Shown here in pieces: positions 1-12,489 of a stretch of 64,000 nucleotides of DNA. The DNA comes from Proales similis. Its lineage: Eukaryota > Rotifera > Eurotatoria > Ploima > Proalidae. Position 1 is the first letter of the stretch. Every line of letters begins with the position of its first letter. The DNA lies in contig JAGVRJ010000011.1 of assembly GCA_019059635.1 (NCBI GenBank), positions 496,001-560,000 of the forward strand. The letters are read 5' to 3'. The notes under the pieces are model-generated. The model was not told the origin of the DNA and ran no database searches. It saw only the letters and a list, made by a program, of their open reading frames with translations. Made by a program: the position numbers and the translations under genes.

Positions 1-2017
1 GATTATTTTTGATTTGTCATTCGATGGATTTTCTCCAAGAGATCTTGATCCTCGCAACATGCTCGATGAATGGTCGGGGTCGCGACTCAAGCAAGAATTT
101 CACCTCCAACTGCATATGCAGCACGTGTTTCTGGCTTTTGCCTGAATTATTCATTTGACTGGATTTTGTTTTCTTGACGGCGATTTTTACACTCAATGTG
201 GTGACGCACTCGCTGCAATGTGTTCAGTCAAGCTAGCTTTTTTTGTCGAAATTTCTTGACGCTTTCATAAGTTCGCATGAATGTCATAAGGGCCGCGCAT
301 TCACATTCCTTTGGGCTTAAGAAGCATTACATATAATTCTCGATAGTTGATGTTTTCGCCTCTCTCTTGCTCTGCTAAGGTTGATTAAGAAGCGTCGGCC
401 GCTCACTACCCGTGGCAGTGTGCGTCAATGTGTGAACAAGAGACTGCAGCAACAAATCGCATAAAAATTATCGAATTATGTGACAACGAAAAACAACATG
501 ATTATCGGCGAGCGCGAATCGAGCGCAAAATGATAGTAATTCAATCTGAAGAACTGAACTTGTTTCGCTCGCTCGCTCGCTCGCCCGTTCCTTCATCAGC
601 TTGTTTTATTGACTCAGGCCCGATATTTTGGTTTTTTATTGATGCTTCAAAGTGTAGTGAACAACTTGAAGAAACGGCGGCCGAGCAAGTGAAACAACGA
701 ACGAGAGGGCGAGAGCAATAGCGGGAAAGATCGCGCTAAGAACGAACGCGCGCGCGCGCACGCGTAAGAAATAACATATGCTCGTGGAAATTTAGCTTGC
801 GTCCCCTCCATCCGTAAGAGAATGGCTCACTTGTTCGTTTCTATTAAGCGGTCGCCTCTCATTTTGATCGTTCTTGTTCACAGTTATTTTGTTGCGCTTT
901 CAAAACCTCTTGACGAGCTCGCTTGATTCTTTCATATTTTATTGTTATTGTTAGTTAAGTTTGAAACCAATTTGCACGAGGAATTAGCATACGATTGGGC
1001 CGCCAAATGTAAATTGAGGAAAAAAAACGCCACCGCTACATGTGCGCGAATTTGTTACGCGCGGGCTCCATGAATTGGCGCTCACCAATGCTCGCACTAG
1101 TGCCTGGGTCAGCTCATGCCGCTTTTTTTTTTTTCTCTTCAATTCTATTCTCTAGTGCTATTTACATGGCGCGCATCGTCATTCCATTCATCGTCAATTT
1201 CTATTATTGGATATGCCAACAGCTCTCTCTCACTCACTCTTTCTCTCTCTCTGTCTCTCTCTCTCTCTCTGTGCTTCTCCTTTTCTGACTGTTTCTCTCT
1301 TAATTTAAATTTCGCACGATTGTCGATCAAGCACTTGAACTAGAAAGCGTACGGCGAAAATATGCTGCCAGCGCGGTCTGCCTCCTCGGCCAAAGCATGC
1401 TATTCAACGGGCCAAATCAGTATATGAGCGGCCCCGGTTGTAATTGAGCACTGCCGCCATTATATCAAGTGTCTATTGAGTTTTACGCGCTTGTGATCAC
1501 CATTCTAAGGACAATATTCGCCCATTCTAATTTTCGCGATCATTTTGGGCCGATAGAGCTTTAATTTTAATTCTCGCCCGTCGTCGTCCTAATCGTTGTT
1601 GGGCTTGTTCTCGACGACAACGACGACGACGACGACTATTATTAGAATAGTGATGAAAGAGATATGGGTGCGAGTGTGTGTGTGTGTATTTACCTTATCT
1701 AAGTGAGATACGTGAGAGAGCCAGATCTGAGCGAGCGAGCAAGCGAGAGAGTGAGTGAATGAATGGATGGAGCGCGTGGTGAGTTGCTCTAATTCGCGCA
1801 TAGTCCAAATGGGTCATTGTTCTCAAATGTTGAAATGTTCGACAAACTCAATGTCTCAGACTTCGCTTCTAGATCGGTAAGGAGGGCGCAAGACAAAGAG
1901 AGCAAGCAGAAGAGGAACGAAACGACCCCGCACCACTACAAGTTCAGTCATTGATGTACTTATCAACAAGCAATAAAACTCGCGCGCCTTTCTACAAATC
2001 AGCCAAGTAGAACGAAA
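1..2017. other. Non-coding upstream region of the CREB3-like gene
   Basis: I see no supportable gene here. Open frames are short and low-complexity. It holds a pyrimidine-rich CT tract around 1221-1285, GAC/GTC triplets near 1610-1637 and GT dinucleotides near 1675. It presumably contains the promoter and 5' UTR of the bZIP gene that starts at 2018, but no TATA element could be picked out with confidence. Confidence 0.6.
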
Positions 2018-2763
2018 ATGCCCGGTTTCAACGATTTGGACCTGCAAGATTTAGACGTAAGTGCAACTCTTGATTGTTTTTCATGCTGCTCTGAGAGACT
2101 CGACAAATGCGCTTGCCGCAGTCATGAACGAACTTGCTCGATCGTGTGATCTCTAGCGTGTGTGTGTGTGTGTGCAAGCGCGTCTGAAGAGGAGGGCTAC
2201 TACACGCGTGCTTTCTTCTTTACAACCACACATTCACGAGCTCTACTTCCCAATGGGCCGCCGGAACAAAAACGAATACGCCTAATGAGCAAACGACTAT
2301 CCTCATCGGGAATGAATTCTTCTTCCTCTTGCTTTTATTTACCCGATCGTCCCTTTGCTCATTTCTTTTTGCACTTTTCGACCTCCCTTGCTATTTGTTT
2401 AAACATTCCATTGTTTAGTCCAGCCCTGCCCTGTTTGTGCATGTTCCATATTCATCTCATCAACAAAAACTCTATTCAAATATTAGCGCACATGAACCTG
2501 GGACCGCACCTACGCTCAATTTCCATCTTTTATCTGATCCATCACGGCCAACATGCGGGAGCTTTCACTTTTTTTTCGATTTCTTTCTCTTGGCGGCGAC
2601 GATGGCTAGTCGTTCAGACTCGTTAGTTGTTGGCCAGGTCGGGCCAAGCGTGTCAGACGGCACATCTAATCCGGAAAGTAGAGGCCAAGATAAGACTCGG
2701 TTCAAAGTGATTTAAAAGAGCATCCAACTGACCAGCTTGGGCTGTCTGCACGCTCTCTCCATC

Positions 2764-2800
<37 letters not shown>

Positions 2801-5795
2801 TCTCTTTCTAAATAGCATGCTTGATCGAAATTCACGGCTTGAACGGAGGCCCTGTTCCACTCAAGCCTATCATTACTCATCGCATCCATTCATCATCTCA
2901 CGCTGCTTAATAATTAAATTTTTCTGCGCCATTTGCGAATGGCCTCAGTCAGAAAGACTGAAATAGATAACTGCCCGTTTCACATGCTGGCGCGGCGCTT
3001 CGCTGCCTCTTGGAAGATTCGAACGGCCATTAATTAACCCAGTAGAAGACGAAAGGCGCATCGATGGCCGGTCACAGTCAAATCCGAGAGGTCGGCGTCG
3101 TTCAGATCTAGAAAAATTTGGGTTTACAGTTGACTCGATGGGCTCAGACTTGCGTTTCATTTAATCCTATTTCAAACACGCCATTCGACGCTTTTCCTAT
3201 TTACGGATTAAATTCTAAAAGGAGCGATGGGTCAGAGCGGGAGAGAGGCTCGATCTTGCCCCCAAAGTCGTCTCCTGGGCATGTTTGTTCAAATTTTTAA
3301 TTATTAACATGCTTTGCTCGAGCTCGATTCTATGCCGATTGTCGGTCGCTATCACAATATATCGAAAGAAAACGAGAAGAAGGAGCGAGCGAGAATATGT
3401 GTTTGTTCTTAATCGCTCTATATCGTATCGATCATGTGTGTGAATTATTAATGATTGCTCTCACTCTTCTCTGTCTCTCTCTCTCTCTCTCCATCTCTTT
3501 ACCTTGCTCTCTCTCTCTCTCTCTTTTTCTCTATTTGGCTTTCTTTCATTGTTTTACCTTTAGTGCAATTCATGCTCGAGCGACAAAGTTTAATCATGCT
3601 TGATCGATAAGATAGCCCCTTCTTTTTTAGAATTCAAATATGTCATGCTTTGAAATTTCTAAAACAAAATAAGCCGATCGATCTAATGCGAAATCTTGTT
3701 AAAGCTTAAGCCCTACATGGATTCCACACTTTTGTTGGACACGTTCTCTCCGGAGGATCTGGAAATATGGCAGAACTTGCTGCCCGACGAGCACATGAAC
3801 GCGTCATTCAAGGATCAAGTGAAAGAGGAAAATCTAGGTGAGTTGCGTAGAAATCTCCGTCTTTGAGAGTCAATTTTAAGCAAATTGAATCGGTCAGACA
3901 TCGACTGCTGTCTCTCTTCGATATGTCCGAATGATTTGATTGCCGGTGGCAGCCTCGACGACAGGGCCGAGTCGATTGACAAGCACATGGACTACAACTC
4001 GTCCATCTCGTCGAGCAACTGGTCACCGTCCAACTCATCAGATGATTACAAGCACACAGGCTCGTTTGCCTCATCGCCGATAAGCGCCGAATCAGGCGTG
4101 GAGCTCGATAAGTGTTTTCTAATCACCGACCGGTCAGTGATCGCCTCCGCTATTCCGGACTTGGATTGCAACCGAACTTGTGACCAGCTGAGCAAGCGAA
4201 TGTTGAGCCACGGCCAAGACATGCAGGAAAACAGAATTCTAGTCGAAACGGCCTGCTCGCTCAAGCGGCCGCATGGTGAGGCTGACTCTCGTCAGCCGCG
4301 AATCGCCAAGAAGCAGTCGATCCTTCCGCCGAGTCCGCCGAGTTCGTTCGGCTCTGATAGTGAGAGCGACCACTCGGTGGTCGGTCGAATAAAAATGGAC
4401 TGCGCAATGAACACTGCGGACATTCGCATTCAGAGCGGCAACGACGACTTGATGAAGAGCAGCAATCGCGTTGATTGTAAACCAGTGAATGGCGGCGAGT
4501 TGCGGCACCAGAGCGCCTATTCGAGCAAGTCGAACGCCAAAAGAAGCAAGCAGCTGAGCAAGCATCGTGACTCGAGCTTCGACGACGACTGCTGGCCTTT
4601 CCTCTGCAGTCTGAGCAAATTACCATCGAGCGGTAAACTTTTGCTCACCGAGGAGGAGAAGCGCACCCTACTTCAAGAAGGCCATCAAATACCCGATCGA
4701 CTGCCGCTGAGCAAGAGCGAGGAGAAGATTCTCAAGAAGATCAGGCGCAAGATAAAGAACAAGATTTCAGCGCAGGAGAGTCGCCGCAAAAAGAAGGAGT
4801 ACGTCGATTCGCTTGAGAAACGCATGCAGAGCTACATAAACGAGAATGTCGAGCTGAAAAAGCGACTCGAGACTCTCGAGCTCAACAACAAGAGCCTAAT
4901 GAACCAGCTGAAAAAGATGCAGCAGCAAAGTCTAGAGACCGACAAGACAAAGAGCGAGGAAGCAGGATCGCAAATCTCATCGAGCGCCACGACCAAGTCC
5001 ATTCAAGACATGGACGTCTCAGTGAACAACTCACAGCAGTGTGGCACAATGATCATGGTTCTGGTGCTCTTCTTCGCCATGGTCTTTGGAGTCTGGGCGC
5101 CGGCCATTTCCAAAGACCAAATATCCGGCGCAGCTGCTCATCTGGCGACCGCAGCGATGGCAACCACAGCAGCGCCGAGTGTCACCCGACCGGGCTCTAA
5201 TTCGATAGGAGCTGTGGCTGCTGCGGCCACAATCGCGGTCGCCGTCTCGGCTGCGAATATGCCGCAGGCGAAAGCGCAGAGCAGACAAGCGGCCGATGTG
5301 GACGTCGACCAAGAGCAGACGTGCAAGCGAGCCAAAACGACCAGTGACTGCTGCTCGGGCGAGTCAAACATCGAGATCTGCAACGTTGTTTCTAACAGCA
5401 TTAACTTGGCGCGCAGTAAAACTGGATCGGCGGTCGAACTGACCAGAGTGAGGCCGTTCGTTGGCCGCAGAGTGACCGCTATAGCCAGAGGCCCAGCTGA
5501 AACAGCATTGCCAGCGAGTGGCAACGCCGACGAGAGCTCCATAATTGTGCTCAGTCTGGGCAGCCAGGCCAACAGCCAAGCCGACACAGTCAAGCCGCTG
5601 GGCGGCAATTATCGCTTGATAAGCAAAAATGCCAAGCCGCTTGCGAACGGCACCTTGACAAGTGTCAGACTGAACGGCTCAGCCGTTGCATGCGCTCCGA
5701 GCAAAATGCCCAAGTTCAGAGTGATCAACAACAATTCTACTTCAGTAAATTCGTTCGGAGGCGTGTTGAGCTCGCTCAAGATTAATTCCTCATAA
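2018..5795 (+). CDS. CREB3L: CREB3/CrebA-type membrane-anchored bZIP transcription factor
   Basis: Three exons: 2018-2056, 3711-3837 and 3898-5795, giving 687 residues with phases 0 and 1. The start ATG opens a short acidic stretch ([13 protein letters not shown]), as in activation domains of this family. The basic region (about residues 331-356, core [17 protein letters not shown]) and leucine zipper to about 400 match CREB3/CrebA, including the extended conserved block before the basic region. A single membrane segment lies at about 438-456, followed by a 230-residue lumenal tail. In this family the protein sits in the ER membrane and is cleaved in the Golgi to free a transcription factor that raises secretory-pathway genes. 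I could not identify a convincing site-1 protease motif. The first intron is 1.65 kb, unlike the other short introns here. Confidence 0.9.
2767..2798. repeat. (CT)n microsatellite in first intron of the CREB3-like gene
   Basis: A near-perfect run of CT dinucleotides. A second CT-rich block lies at about 3470-3531 in the same intron. Confidence 0.9.
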
Positions 5796-5821
5796 AGTAC
5801 GGTCTTTGCATTGCTTAGTGA

Positions 5822-5858
5822 AGATGATGATGATGATGATATTGGTGATGATGATGAT
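5822..5858 (+). repeat. (GAT)n triplet tract in 3' UTR
   Basis: GAT triplets run directly downstream of the stop codon at 5793-5795 of the CREB3-like gene, interrupted once by ATTG. Confidence 0.85.
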
Positions 5859-6200
5859 TAATCTTATTTGACTGATGAAGCTCTTCTGGCCCGAAAATGT
5901 CTCACGTTCATCGCATGATAATGAATTCGTCTCATATTTATTGGTCGCCGCATGTCAATGCCCTTTATTTATTACTATTATTATTTATTATATTAATTTC
6001 TCGTTTTTCTCGTTGCATGGCTGATAGTGCGTCTTATGTGACTCTTTTGCTCTTTCTTCCTTATTTGCACAACACTTCGGCGAAGAATTTTCCGTTTGGC
6101 ATGTAATTAGTAGCAGAAATATATATTGCCACGCGCCAGAGCGCATTCGATTCGTTCATTGTATTTTAGTTGATTGGAAAAATTCCTAAACAAAATGCCA

Positions 6201-6206
6201 AATAAA
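6201..6206 (+). terminator. AATAAA polyadenylation signal of the CREB3-like gene
   Basis: The first AATAAA hexamer on the plus strand after the stop codon, 406 bases downstream. It would give a 3' UTR of about 420-430 bases. Confidence 0.6.
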
Positions 6207-6513
6207 CCACAGAACTTGGCTTTAAAGCGTGTCTCTCTATCTCTCTGGCTCTCTCTCTCTCTCTCTCGGGTGGGACACGATTAATTCCAAGGTCTTTAGA
6301 CAGGCACTCTCATCGTACTGCAGCTAGCAACAGGCAGAACAAGACAAGCGGCTTAAAGAGGCACAATTTCTTTTTCTAAGAAATTTACTCAATTAAAGCG
6401 AAAACGAAAATATCGTGATAAATAAAACATAAAAGAGAGATAAATGTGCCCTGGAAGCGAACTGGTGTTGACATGAGGATGCAGTCGGCTTGTTGGGACC
6501 AGGGATGCATTTA

Positions 6514-6702
6514 CTAAGCGGGCTGTTCCTTTCTCTGCTGCTCGGCCTGTTGCTGCTTGAGGCGCATTCGCTCGGCGTCTCGGCGCTTGCGCTCTTCCAA
6601 GCTGAGGCCTTTGTTTGTGTCGGTGTCAGAGGCCTTGGTGCCTCCTTTCTCCTTTTTCAAATTCTTCTGACGAGCGAGCTCTCGTTGGTTGCCGCGAGTC
6701 AT
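6514..6702 (-). CDS. SERF: SERF-family small basic protein (4F5-like)
   Basis: A single exon of 62 residues that begins MTRGNQRELARQKNLKK, the diagnostic N-terminal signature of SERF/4F5 proteins. The rest is highly charged (Lys, Arg, Glu, Gln) and ends in a helical Lys/Gln-rich tail. The length matches the family (about 60 residues). SERF proteins are small disordered nucleic-acid-binding factors that alter amyloid aggregation; in cells they are nucleolar or cytosolic. The start is the only ATG that gives the full signature. The gene runs opposite to both neighbours. No polyadenylation hexamer is evident downstream on its strand. Confidence 0.88.
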   Translation of the reverse strand: MTRGNQRELARQKNLKKEKGGTKASDTDTNKGLSLEERKRRDAERMRLKQQQAEQQRKEQPA

Positions 6703-7700
6703 TGTCTGCTCCTCTCTGTGCGCGTGTGTGTGTTTGCCCTTGCTGGCTAAACTGTCGAAGGCTGGAACTGCACTCCAAGAGTGTGAGGCTGCCGAGTCGA
6801 TGCTTGGGACGTGTGTGTGTTGTTACGAGCGCGTTGGTCAATATCTCCACTGACGTTGACTATCCGAACGAGTTGAAGACGAAAAGCAACTCGCTTATAT
6901 ACGGGCTCATGTAGAATTTTCTAAGATATTCCGAATATTTTATGAAAATTACTCAGGCAAGACATGCAGCGCCTGTCGCACCATCCAACGCAACAGGCTA
7001 CACACAGCAGAACGTCGAACGCTTCATAAGCAACAAAAAAAAAGGAACAAAAATTTGAACCAAAAAAAACAGGGCCGTCGAGAAGGGAAAAGCAAAAAAG
7101 CGAATGAGGGGTACGGACAAAGCCGATGGGTGCTTGGCTCCGACAACTATTAGCATAATGAAAAGGCATTTGGCTGTGGCTAAGGGAGCCATAGAATAAT
7201 CATAATTATTTGACGAAATGGTGATAATAGCTGAGTCGTCGAAAAGAAGGTTTTGCTCGGCGGCAATTTGGCTCGAGCTGCACAGTTCTCTTTATGCATA
7301 TAGAGCTCAGAGCATTCGCTCAGTCGGTATTGAGTGTGCATGCAGGGTGGGATTGGGTTTGTGTGTGTGTGTGTGTGAGTGGGCCTCAGCTACATGAATT
7401 CAACCAAATGAGTTCGGTCATTTTTTATTATAATATAGCGAGTTGGATGCGTCCATTACAACGCGCGGCACTTATTTATGCTCTGGCCGAATGAGATCCG
7501 GCTGACTCCAAAAGAAAAATGAACAACATATCTCCTCACACGCAATTCGTGCTCGTTTCTAAATTTGTGTTCTCCTCATTCTCTCCTTGCACGCTTCCAT
7601 TATTGAATGAAGCAGCAAAAAGTGCTAGCTGAAAAATCACTCGACAATTTGCGAGCATTCGAATTTCTGCTCTCACGTTCTAAATTTGTTGTGTGTCTAG
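6703..7700. other. Intergenic region between divergent SERF and CK1 genes
   Basis: About 1 kb between two divergently transcribed genes, so it should hold both promoters. It contains short GT repeats (6719-6735, 7359-7377) and A-rich patches near 7034 and 7060. The final bases before the kinase start are pyrimidine-rich and end in TCTAG immediately before the ATG. I see no further gene. Confidence 0.6.
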
Positions 7701-9439
7701 ATGGAGCTTAGAGTTGGGCAGAAGTTTAGGCTGGGTCGCAAGATCGGCAGCGGCTCGTTCGGCGACATTTATCTCGGCTACAACATCACAAACAATGAAG
7801 AGGTGGCCATCAAGCTCGAATGCGTCAAGACCAAGCACCCGCAGCTGCATATCGAGAGCCGAATCTACCGCTTCATGCAGGGCGGCGTCGGAATTCCGTC
7901 GCTGAAATGGTGCGGCACCGAAGGCGATTACAACGTCATGGTCATGGAGCTGCTGGGCCCGAGTCTGGAGGATCTATTCAACTTTTGCTCACGCAAATTC
8001 AGTCTCAAAACAGTGCTTTTACTGGCCGACCAGACCATCAGCCGCATTGAGTTCATTCACTCGAAGAACTTTATCCACCGCGACATAAAGCCGGACAACT
8101 TTCTGATGGGCCTGGCCAAAAAGGGCAACCTAGTCTACCTGATCGACTTTGGCCTGGCCAAGAAGTACCGCGACCCTCGCACTCACCAGCACATTGCTTA
8201 CCGAGAGAATAAGAATTTGACTGGCACCGCTCGCTACGCGTCCATAAACACTCACATGGGCGTTGAGCAGAGCAGACGCGACGACCTCGAGTCGCTCGGC
8301 TACGTGTTCATGTACTTCAACAGGGGCTCGCTACCCTGGCAGGGCCTCAAGGCCCAGACCAAGCGACAGAAGTACGAGAGAATAAGCGAGAAGAAGATCG
8401 CCACCGGCGTCGACGAGCTCTGCAAAGGCTTTCCAGTCGAGTTCGCCAACTACCTTGGCTACTGCCGTTCTCTCAAGTTCGACGACCGTCCCGACTATCA
8501 GTATTTACGCCAACTATTCCGCAATCTATTCCATCGCCAGGGCCTCGCCTACGACTACATGTTCGACTGGAATAATCTGAAATTCGTAAGTAGAACAGAG
8601 AGATGCGCTTTAATCTGACTCGTGACTGCTTGCTTGGCCTATCAAGCGATCACCACTGCACCGTTTAACCGTAGAATGGCTGTACGAATAATTCGCCCAG
8701 TTAGTTAGAACAATCGATTCGCCAAATTCATTTATTCCGGCTCTTTAGATCGTAGTGCTTTCGGTCGCTTGTTGGCTCTACTTAACCAATTTACCATCTA
8801 ATCTGCATTGAATAGGAAACGAGTCTCTAAACTCACTTTCTCGTTTAAAGGCAGAAGACAGTGGCACATCGACTCAGAGAGGAGATAAGCAAAAAGCCAA
8901 ACAAGATGTGGCCATCGCTTAAATTACGAGAGAAAGAGAGAGAGAGAGAGAGTGTCTGAAAGAAAAGAAATTTTACTCAGCAAAAATAGCCGTTTTCCTG
9001 CGTTTGAGAGATGATGTTTGAGATGAAAAAAGAATTTCTAAAATGTAAGTCGAGGGAGGGCACGATTGGTTGAAAGAAATTTTAGGCAGACGACCAAGCC
9101 AAGAGCGAAATATTCTTGAGAGAACAGAAGAAGCTAAATAATAGTTAGGACGAGAAAGCTGCCACTCGTTCAACCTTTTTAAATTGGGTCACGTCCACTC
9201 CTGCAGAGTTCTAATCAGCTTTGCTTTATCTCTAGGCCTCAAACTCGTCAAATAACGCCAACAGCAAAGCGGAGAATGAAAGCCCCATGCCCAAATCGCA
9301 GAGCGGACTAGCCAACGTGAATCGGTCGGCCATGCCTGTCCAGCCATCCAACTCAACAGCTCAATTGGACGCTCGTAATAACAACTCTGTAAGCAATCTG
9401 AACCAAGCGAGCACCGCCAACCAAATGAGCAAGTTTTGA
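7701..9439 (+). CDS. CSNK1D/E: Casein kinase 1 delta/epsilon (Doubletime-like) serine/threonine kinase
   Basis: Two exons, 7701-8585 and 9236-9439 (phase 0), 362 residues. Residues 1-295 are a complete CK1 kinase domain that starts [20 protein letters not shown], with Lys of VAIKLE, the catalytic loop [11 protein letters not shown], and the CK1 variant SIN in place of APE. Close identity through [15 protein letters not shown] and [20 protein letters not shown] places it in the delta/epsilon group. The second exon adds a 67-residue Ser/Asn/Gln-rich tail, shorter than the roughly 120-residue tail usual in this group. Family members phosphorylate PERIOD, Dishevelled and many other proteins in cytoplasm and nucleus, and are restrained by autophosphorylation of the tail. 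Confidence 0.93.
8851..8922 (+). other. Possible alternative last exon of the CK1 gene
   Basis: After an acceptor-like TTTAAAG, a phase-0 continuation from the kinase domain reads 23 residues beginning [13 protein letters not shown] and then TAA. It lies inside the 650 bp intron and would replace the Ser/Asn-rich tail. An open frame of this length is expected by chance fairly often, so this is only a candidate. Alternative tails are known for vertebrate CK1 delta. Confidence 0.25.
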
Positions 9440-9925
9440 CGCAAACCGCACGGCAACACCCCTCTGACTGGAGACCTGGCTTCGATTTGCTCGCGCTCTT
9501 ATCCTCCATCTTTCGTTTTTTCTTTCTACTTCGCTCTCTTTCGTTTGGCCTCTCTCTCTCTCTCCCTCTCCATGTCTGAACGTCACATTCATTCATTTAT
9601 TTGTTTCTTTCTGCCCTTGTTTTCAATCATTCAGAAAATTTGCTTTCTTGGTTCTTGTCTCAAGCTAGCTCGAAAGGCATATTATCAAATGATGATCGAT
9701 TTCGGATGCCAATTAAATCTCATCTCGATCACTATCCATTTGGATCCATCTCGTCTCTCTCTCTCGCTCTCTGACTCTCTTGGTCTCTTTAAGCCATCAA
9801 CACCAAGTTGGCCTGTTTAGCAACACACACACACACTTCAGCCTATTATTGTCTTTATATTTTTCTTCTCTCTTTTCTCTTGCTGCTCTCTTGCTTTTTC
9901 TTTTTCTAAGCAAAATTTTATAGAA

Positions 9926-9944
9926 AATAAATTTGGAGAATAAA
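9926..9944 (+). terminator. Paired AATAAA polyadenylation signals of the CK1 gene
   Basis: Two overlapping-range hexamers, at 9926-9931 and 9939-9944, lie about 490 bases after the kinase stop codon, downstream of a long T/C-rich 3' UTR. Confidence 0.6.
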
Positions 9945-11101
9945 ACCACAAGAGTTTAGTGTCCAGCAGACCGAATTTCTTGCATTCCTTAGTTTTTTAT
10001 TATTATTATTATTCCTAGATTCGAAAGCGTCTCAGCCGAATTAGAGCAGAAAGAGGCAAATAAATGGGCCGAGAGTTGAGCAGAATGAAACAAGCCTTTG
10101 CGCTTAGTCTCTCCATTTCTACTCGGCTAAGAATGGTGTGATTGCGACAAATTCTTGTTCAATAAACATGTTTACTTCAATCAAGTCGATAGCTTGACAA
10201 GCCTAGAGGTGCTGCGTAGAGCCACGACGCAACCATGCCAAAGAGAGCGAGCAACAAAGAGAGAGAGAGAGAGACAGATTGAAAAAAAAAAGCAAAAAGG
10301 AATCTCGCCAGCCAGGCGTCAAACAGCTGCTTCGAGTCGATTTTTCGCACTTTGTTGCCTGGATTCGCTCTTGTTTGGACCTTTTCATTTCAATTAACGC
10401 CATCTCGCTCTCACTCGTGTAAAAGCCAATTTGAACGAATCGCTTCAATCTCTTCCCAGGTTCTTTGGCAATAATTTCAATTTTCGCGCCCTAGTCTTGC
10501 CGTGCCCACTCCTCCATTAGCATCCGGTTTAGGCCGAGTCCTTTTCGACGTCGTTCGTTCGTTTTTTTTTGCGTATTTTTGCCGATATTCGCCTTCACAC
10601 GAGTTACAAAATCGCATTTCAATATTCAAATACAAGCAAATGGAATAAAAGAAAAGAAAAAACGGAATTGCGTTTAGCACGTGGGCACTGCAATCTCTCT
10701 CCTAAAAACCAAGCTCGATGCTGAAATTAAAAGCTTTTATTGATCCGACGACGCCAATATTGAAGAGAGCGAGAGAGAGAGAGTGATTGATTTCACGCCG
10801 CCCCAACACGGCGGTAGCTGCCATTTTGAATAATAAGTTGTCAAAGTCGTAAATGTGAGTTGAGGATAAATAGGAGCGAGCGGCAACTTAAAAATGGCAT
10901 TTGCTACCGCTTTCTAGCCCAAGCGAACGAGAACGACTCGAAACCGAGCTGGCCGCTACAGAGACCTCTAGTTTATTTTGACAGAGAGACCACAGAGCTC
11001 GAAATAAAACTCAAGTTCATGTGGTCAATCACACACACACACACACACGCGCGCATCTAATTTTTGTGCTGTTCACTGAATTGTGTTGGAACCTTTAGAC
11101 C
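9945..11101. other. Intergenic region before the peptide precursor genes
   Basis: No supportable gene. It holds a short GA repeat at about 10257-10274, a second near 10768, and a CA repeat at 11031-11048 just upstream of the first peptide gene. The last bases before that gene's ATG read as a pyrimidine/AG acceptor (CCTTTAG). Confidence 0.55.
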
Positions 11102-11778
11102 ATGCTAAGGATAATCATTCTACTTCTAATCACTCTGGCTCTAACCAGCTCAGTCTGGACTCGCAGCACTGCCGCTGAGTACGAGATTTCACCGCGTCTT
11201 GTTTAAAATCTATTCTCTAACCGTCGGCTGCTTCTGTGTTCAGGGTCGATTTTGACAAGGAAAAGACCGAAACGCTGGGCGAAATTCTGCTCAACATTGA
11301 ACTAAACAAAATTGAACACGATCTCAGGTAAGGCCTTTTGATTCAGCTTCGAGCCTCTCTCTCTCAACGTTTAATATTCAAGTCAAATTATGGACGATTT
11401 CTATCGACCTCAAATGTAAGCGCTCGTTCCTAGTCTTCCAGTCTGCCCCATGAGCTTTCGCTTTCTTTCTTAAACAAACTGAAAGCGTAAGAAGAGTCTC
11501 TGTCGGCAGTCGCTTTTTCTTTTGCCTCATTTCGGCCTCGCCTTGATCGAGACCTGTTTAACTCGGCATTAAAAACTAGGAAGCGTGATCTGGACACGCG
11601 ATTGCTCGAGCTCGACGCCAAGATCCAACAAGCCAAACACTTGCAGAAAAGTCCTGCTGGCCATGGCATGCATGACTTTGGCAAAATGTAAGTCTAATCA
11701 CCTATGTTGCTGCTCGGCGCTCGTGCATATTCTCAATCAATCTGAAGAGGCAAGCGCAGCGCTCAAAACAACAACTAG
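11102..11778 (+). CDS. Secreted amidated-peptide precursor A (neuropeptide-like, family unassigned)
   Basis: Four exons: 11102-11178, 11244-11327, 11580-11687, 11748-11778, all introns in phase 2, 99 residues. Residues 1-19 form a signal peptide (MLRIIILLLITLALTSSVW). An acidic spacer follows, then RKR (54-56), a 34-residue peptide (57-90) and GKR (91-93), the standard amidation and dibasic cleavage signal, then six residues. The peptide starts DLDTRLLELDAKIQQAKH, an amphipathic helix, and carries SPAGHGMHDFGKI at its end. The last intron falls exactly between the final Ile codon's second and third base and GKR. Its paralogue lies 0.7 kb downstream with the same layout. Length and amidation resemble ligands of class-B peptide receptors (CRF/DH44, calcitonin/DH31), but I recognise no family signature. 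No function should be assumed. Confidence 0.75.
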
Positions 11779-11879
11779 ACGACATTGGAGGCGATGAAGA
11801 ATGCCAATCTGATGATGAATGCTAATTGACTCTCATCTATCCTGCTCACGGGAGACCACAATTCTTTTCCTTTTGAATG

Positions 11880-11885
11880 AATAAA
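11880..11885 (+). terminator. AATAAA polyadenylation signal of peptide precursor A
   Basis: The hexamer lies about 100 bases after the TAG stop of precursor A and before the second precursor gene, which supports two separate transcription units. Confidence 0.6.
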
Positions 11886-12489
11886 TATATCGTGAACTAG
11901 TATTTACAAGTAGTTGCTGTTTTAATCTAAATACGCAGTCCAGAAAGGAGTGTCAGTCTCATATTCAAGCAATTCAGCTAAACCTCTCATAATCAAAACA
12001 CACCCACTCACATACACACACGCCCGGTCACCCACTTGCTTACTCAATCGCACACACACAGCCCATCCCATCTGAAGTTAAACTCAAACGCACCGATCGA
12101 AAGTCCATGCTGCGTAAACAAGTCAGCTGAAATAGAGCTGTTATGTAAAGAGCAAATTTTACTTTTAAAATAAAATGCCGGTCCAACGAGACCATAGGAG
12201 GCGATGTGTGGGAAAAGAATTTGCATTCTGAACTGACATTGCCTGCCGGTCTGTCTGTGTCGGCGGCAAGAGTAACGAGCCCACATAACAGATTGACTAC
12301 AGAAAATAAATAATTAATTAATAGAATCTGTTTGCTCGCTGATTATCGCCATTGGCATTGGTTTATATTCTTGAATTGTTCACGGACTATTCGATCATTA
12401 CTTGCAGAGTAGACATCCGAGTAGTAGAAACGGCAAAGAAACAAACCAGCGTCAGCTAGTAGCCTGCAAGAGCACATTTATAAAAAGAA

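Noticed and set aside
428-721. 97-codon open frame upstream of the CREB3-like gene
   Set aside because: Composition follows local repeats (GCTC, GAGC), no domain or leader, no splice context.
2162-2626. 154-codon open frame inside the first intron of the CREB3-like gene
   Set aside because: Low-complexity, Phe/Ser-rich from pyrimidine tracts, and lies within an intron with good splice ends.
3838-3867. A 30-base intron in the CREB3-like gene
   Set aside because: The same phase is restored by an acceptor at 3897 (GGTCAG) that gives a 60-base intron, typical for this genome.
5138-5608. 156-codon minus-strand frame
   Set aside because: Antisense shadow of the Ala-rich lumenal region of the CREB3-like protein.
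9189-9596. 135-codon minus-strand frame
   Set aside because: Lies antisense to the CK1 tail exon, which is supported by splice sites and phase; composition is charged and repeat-driven.
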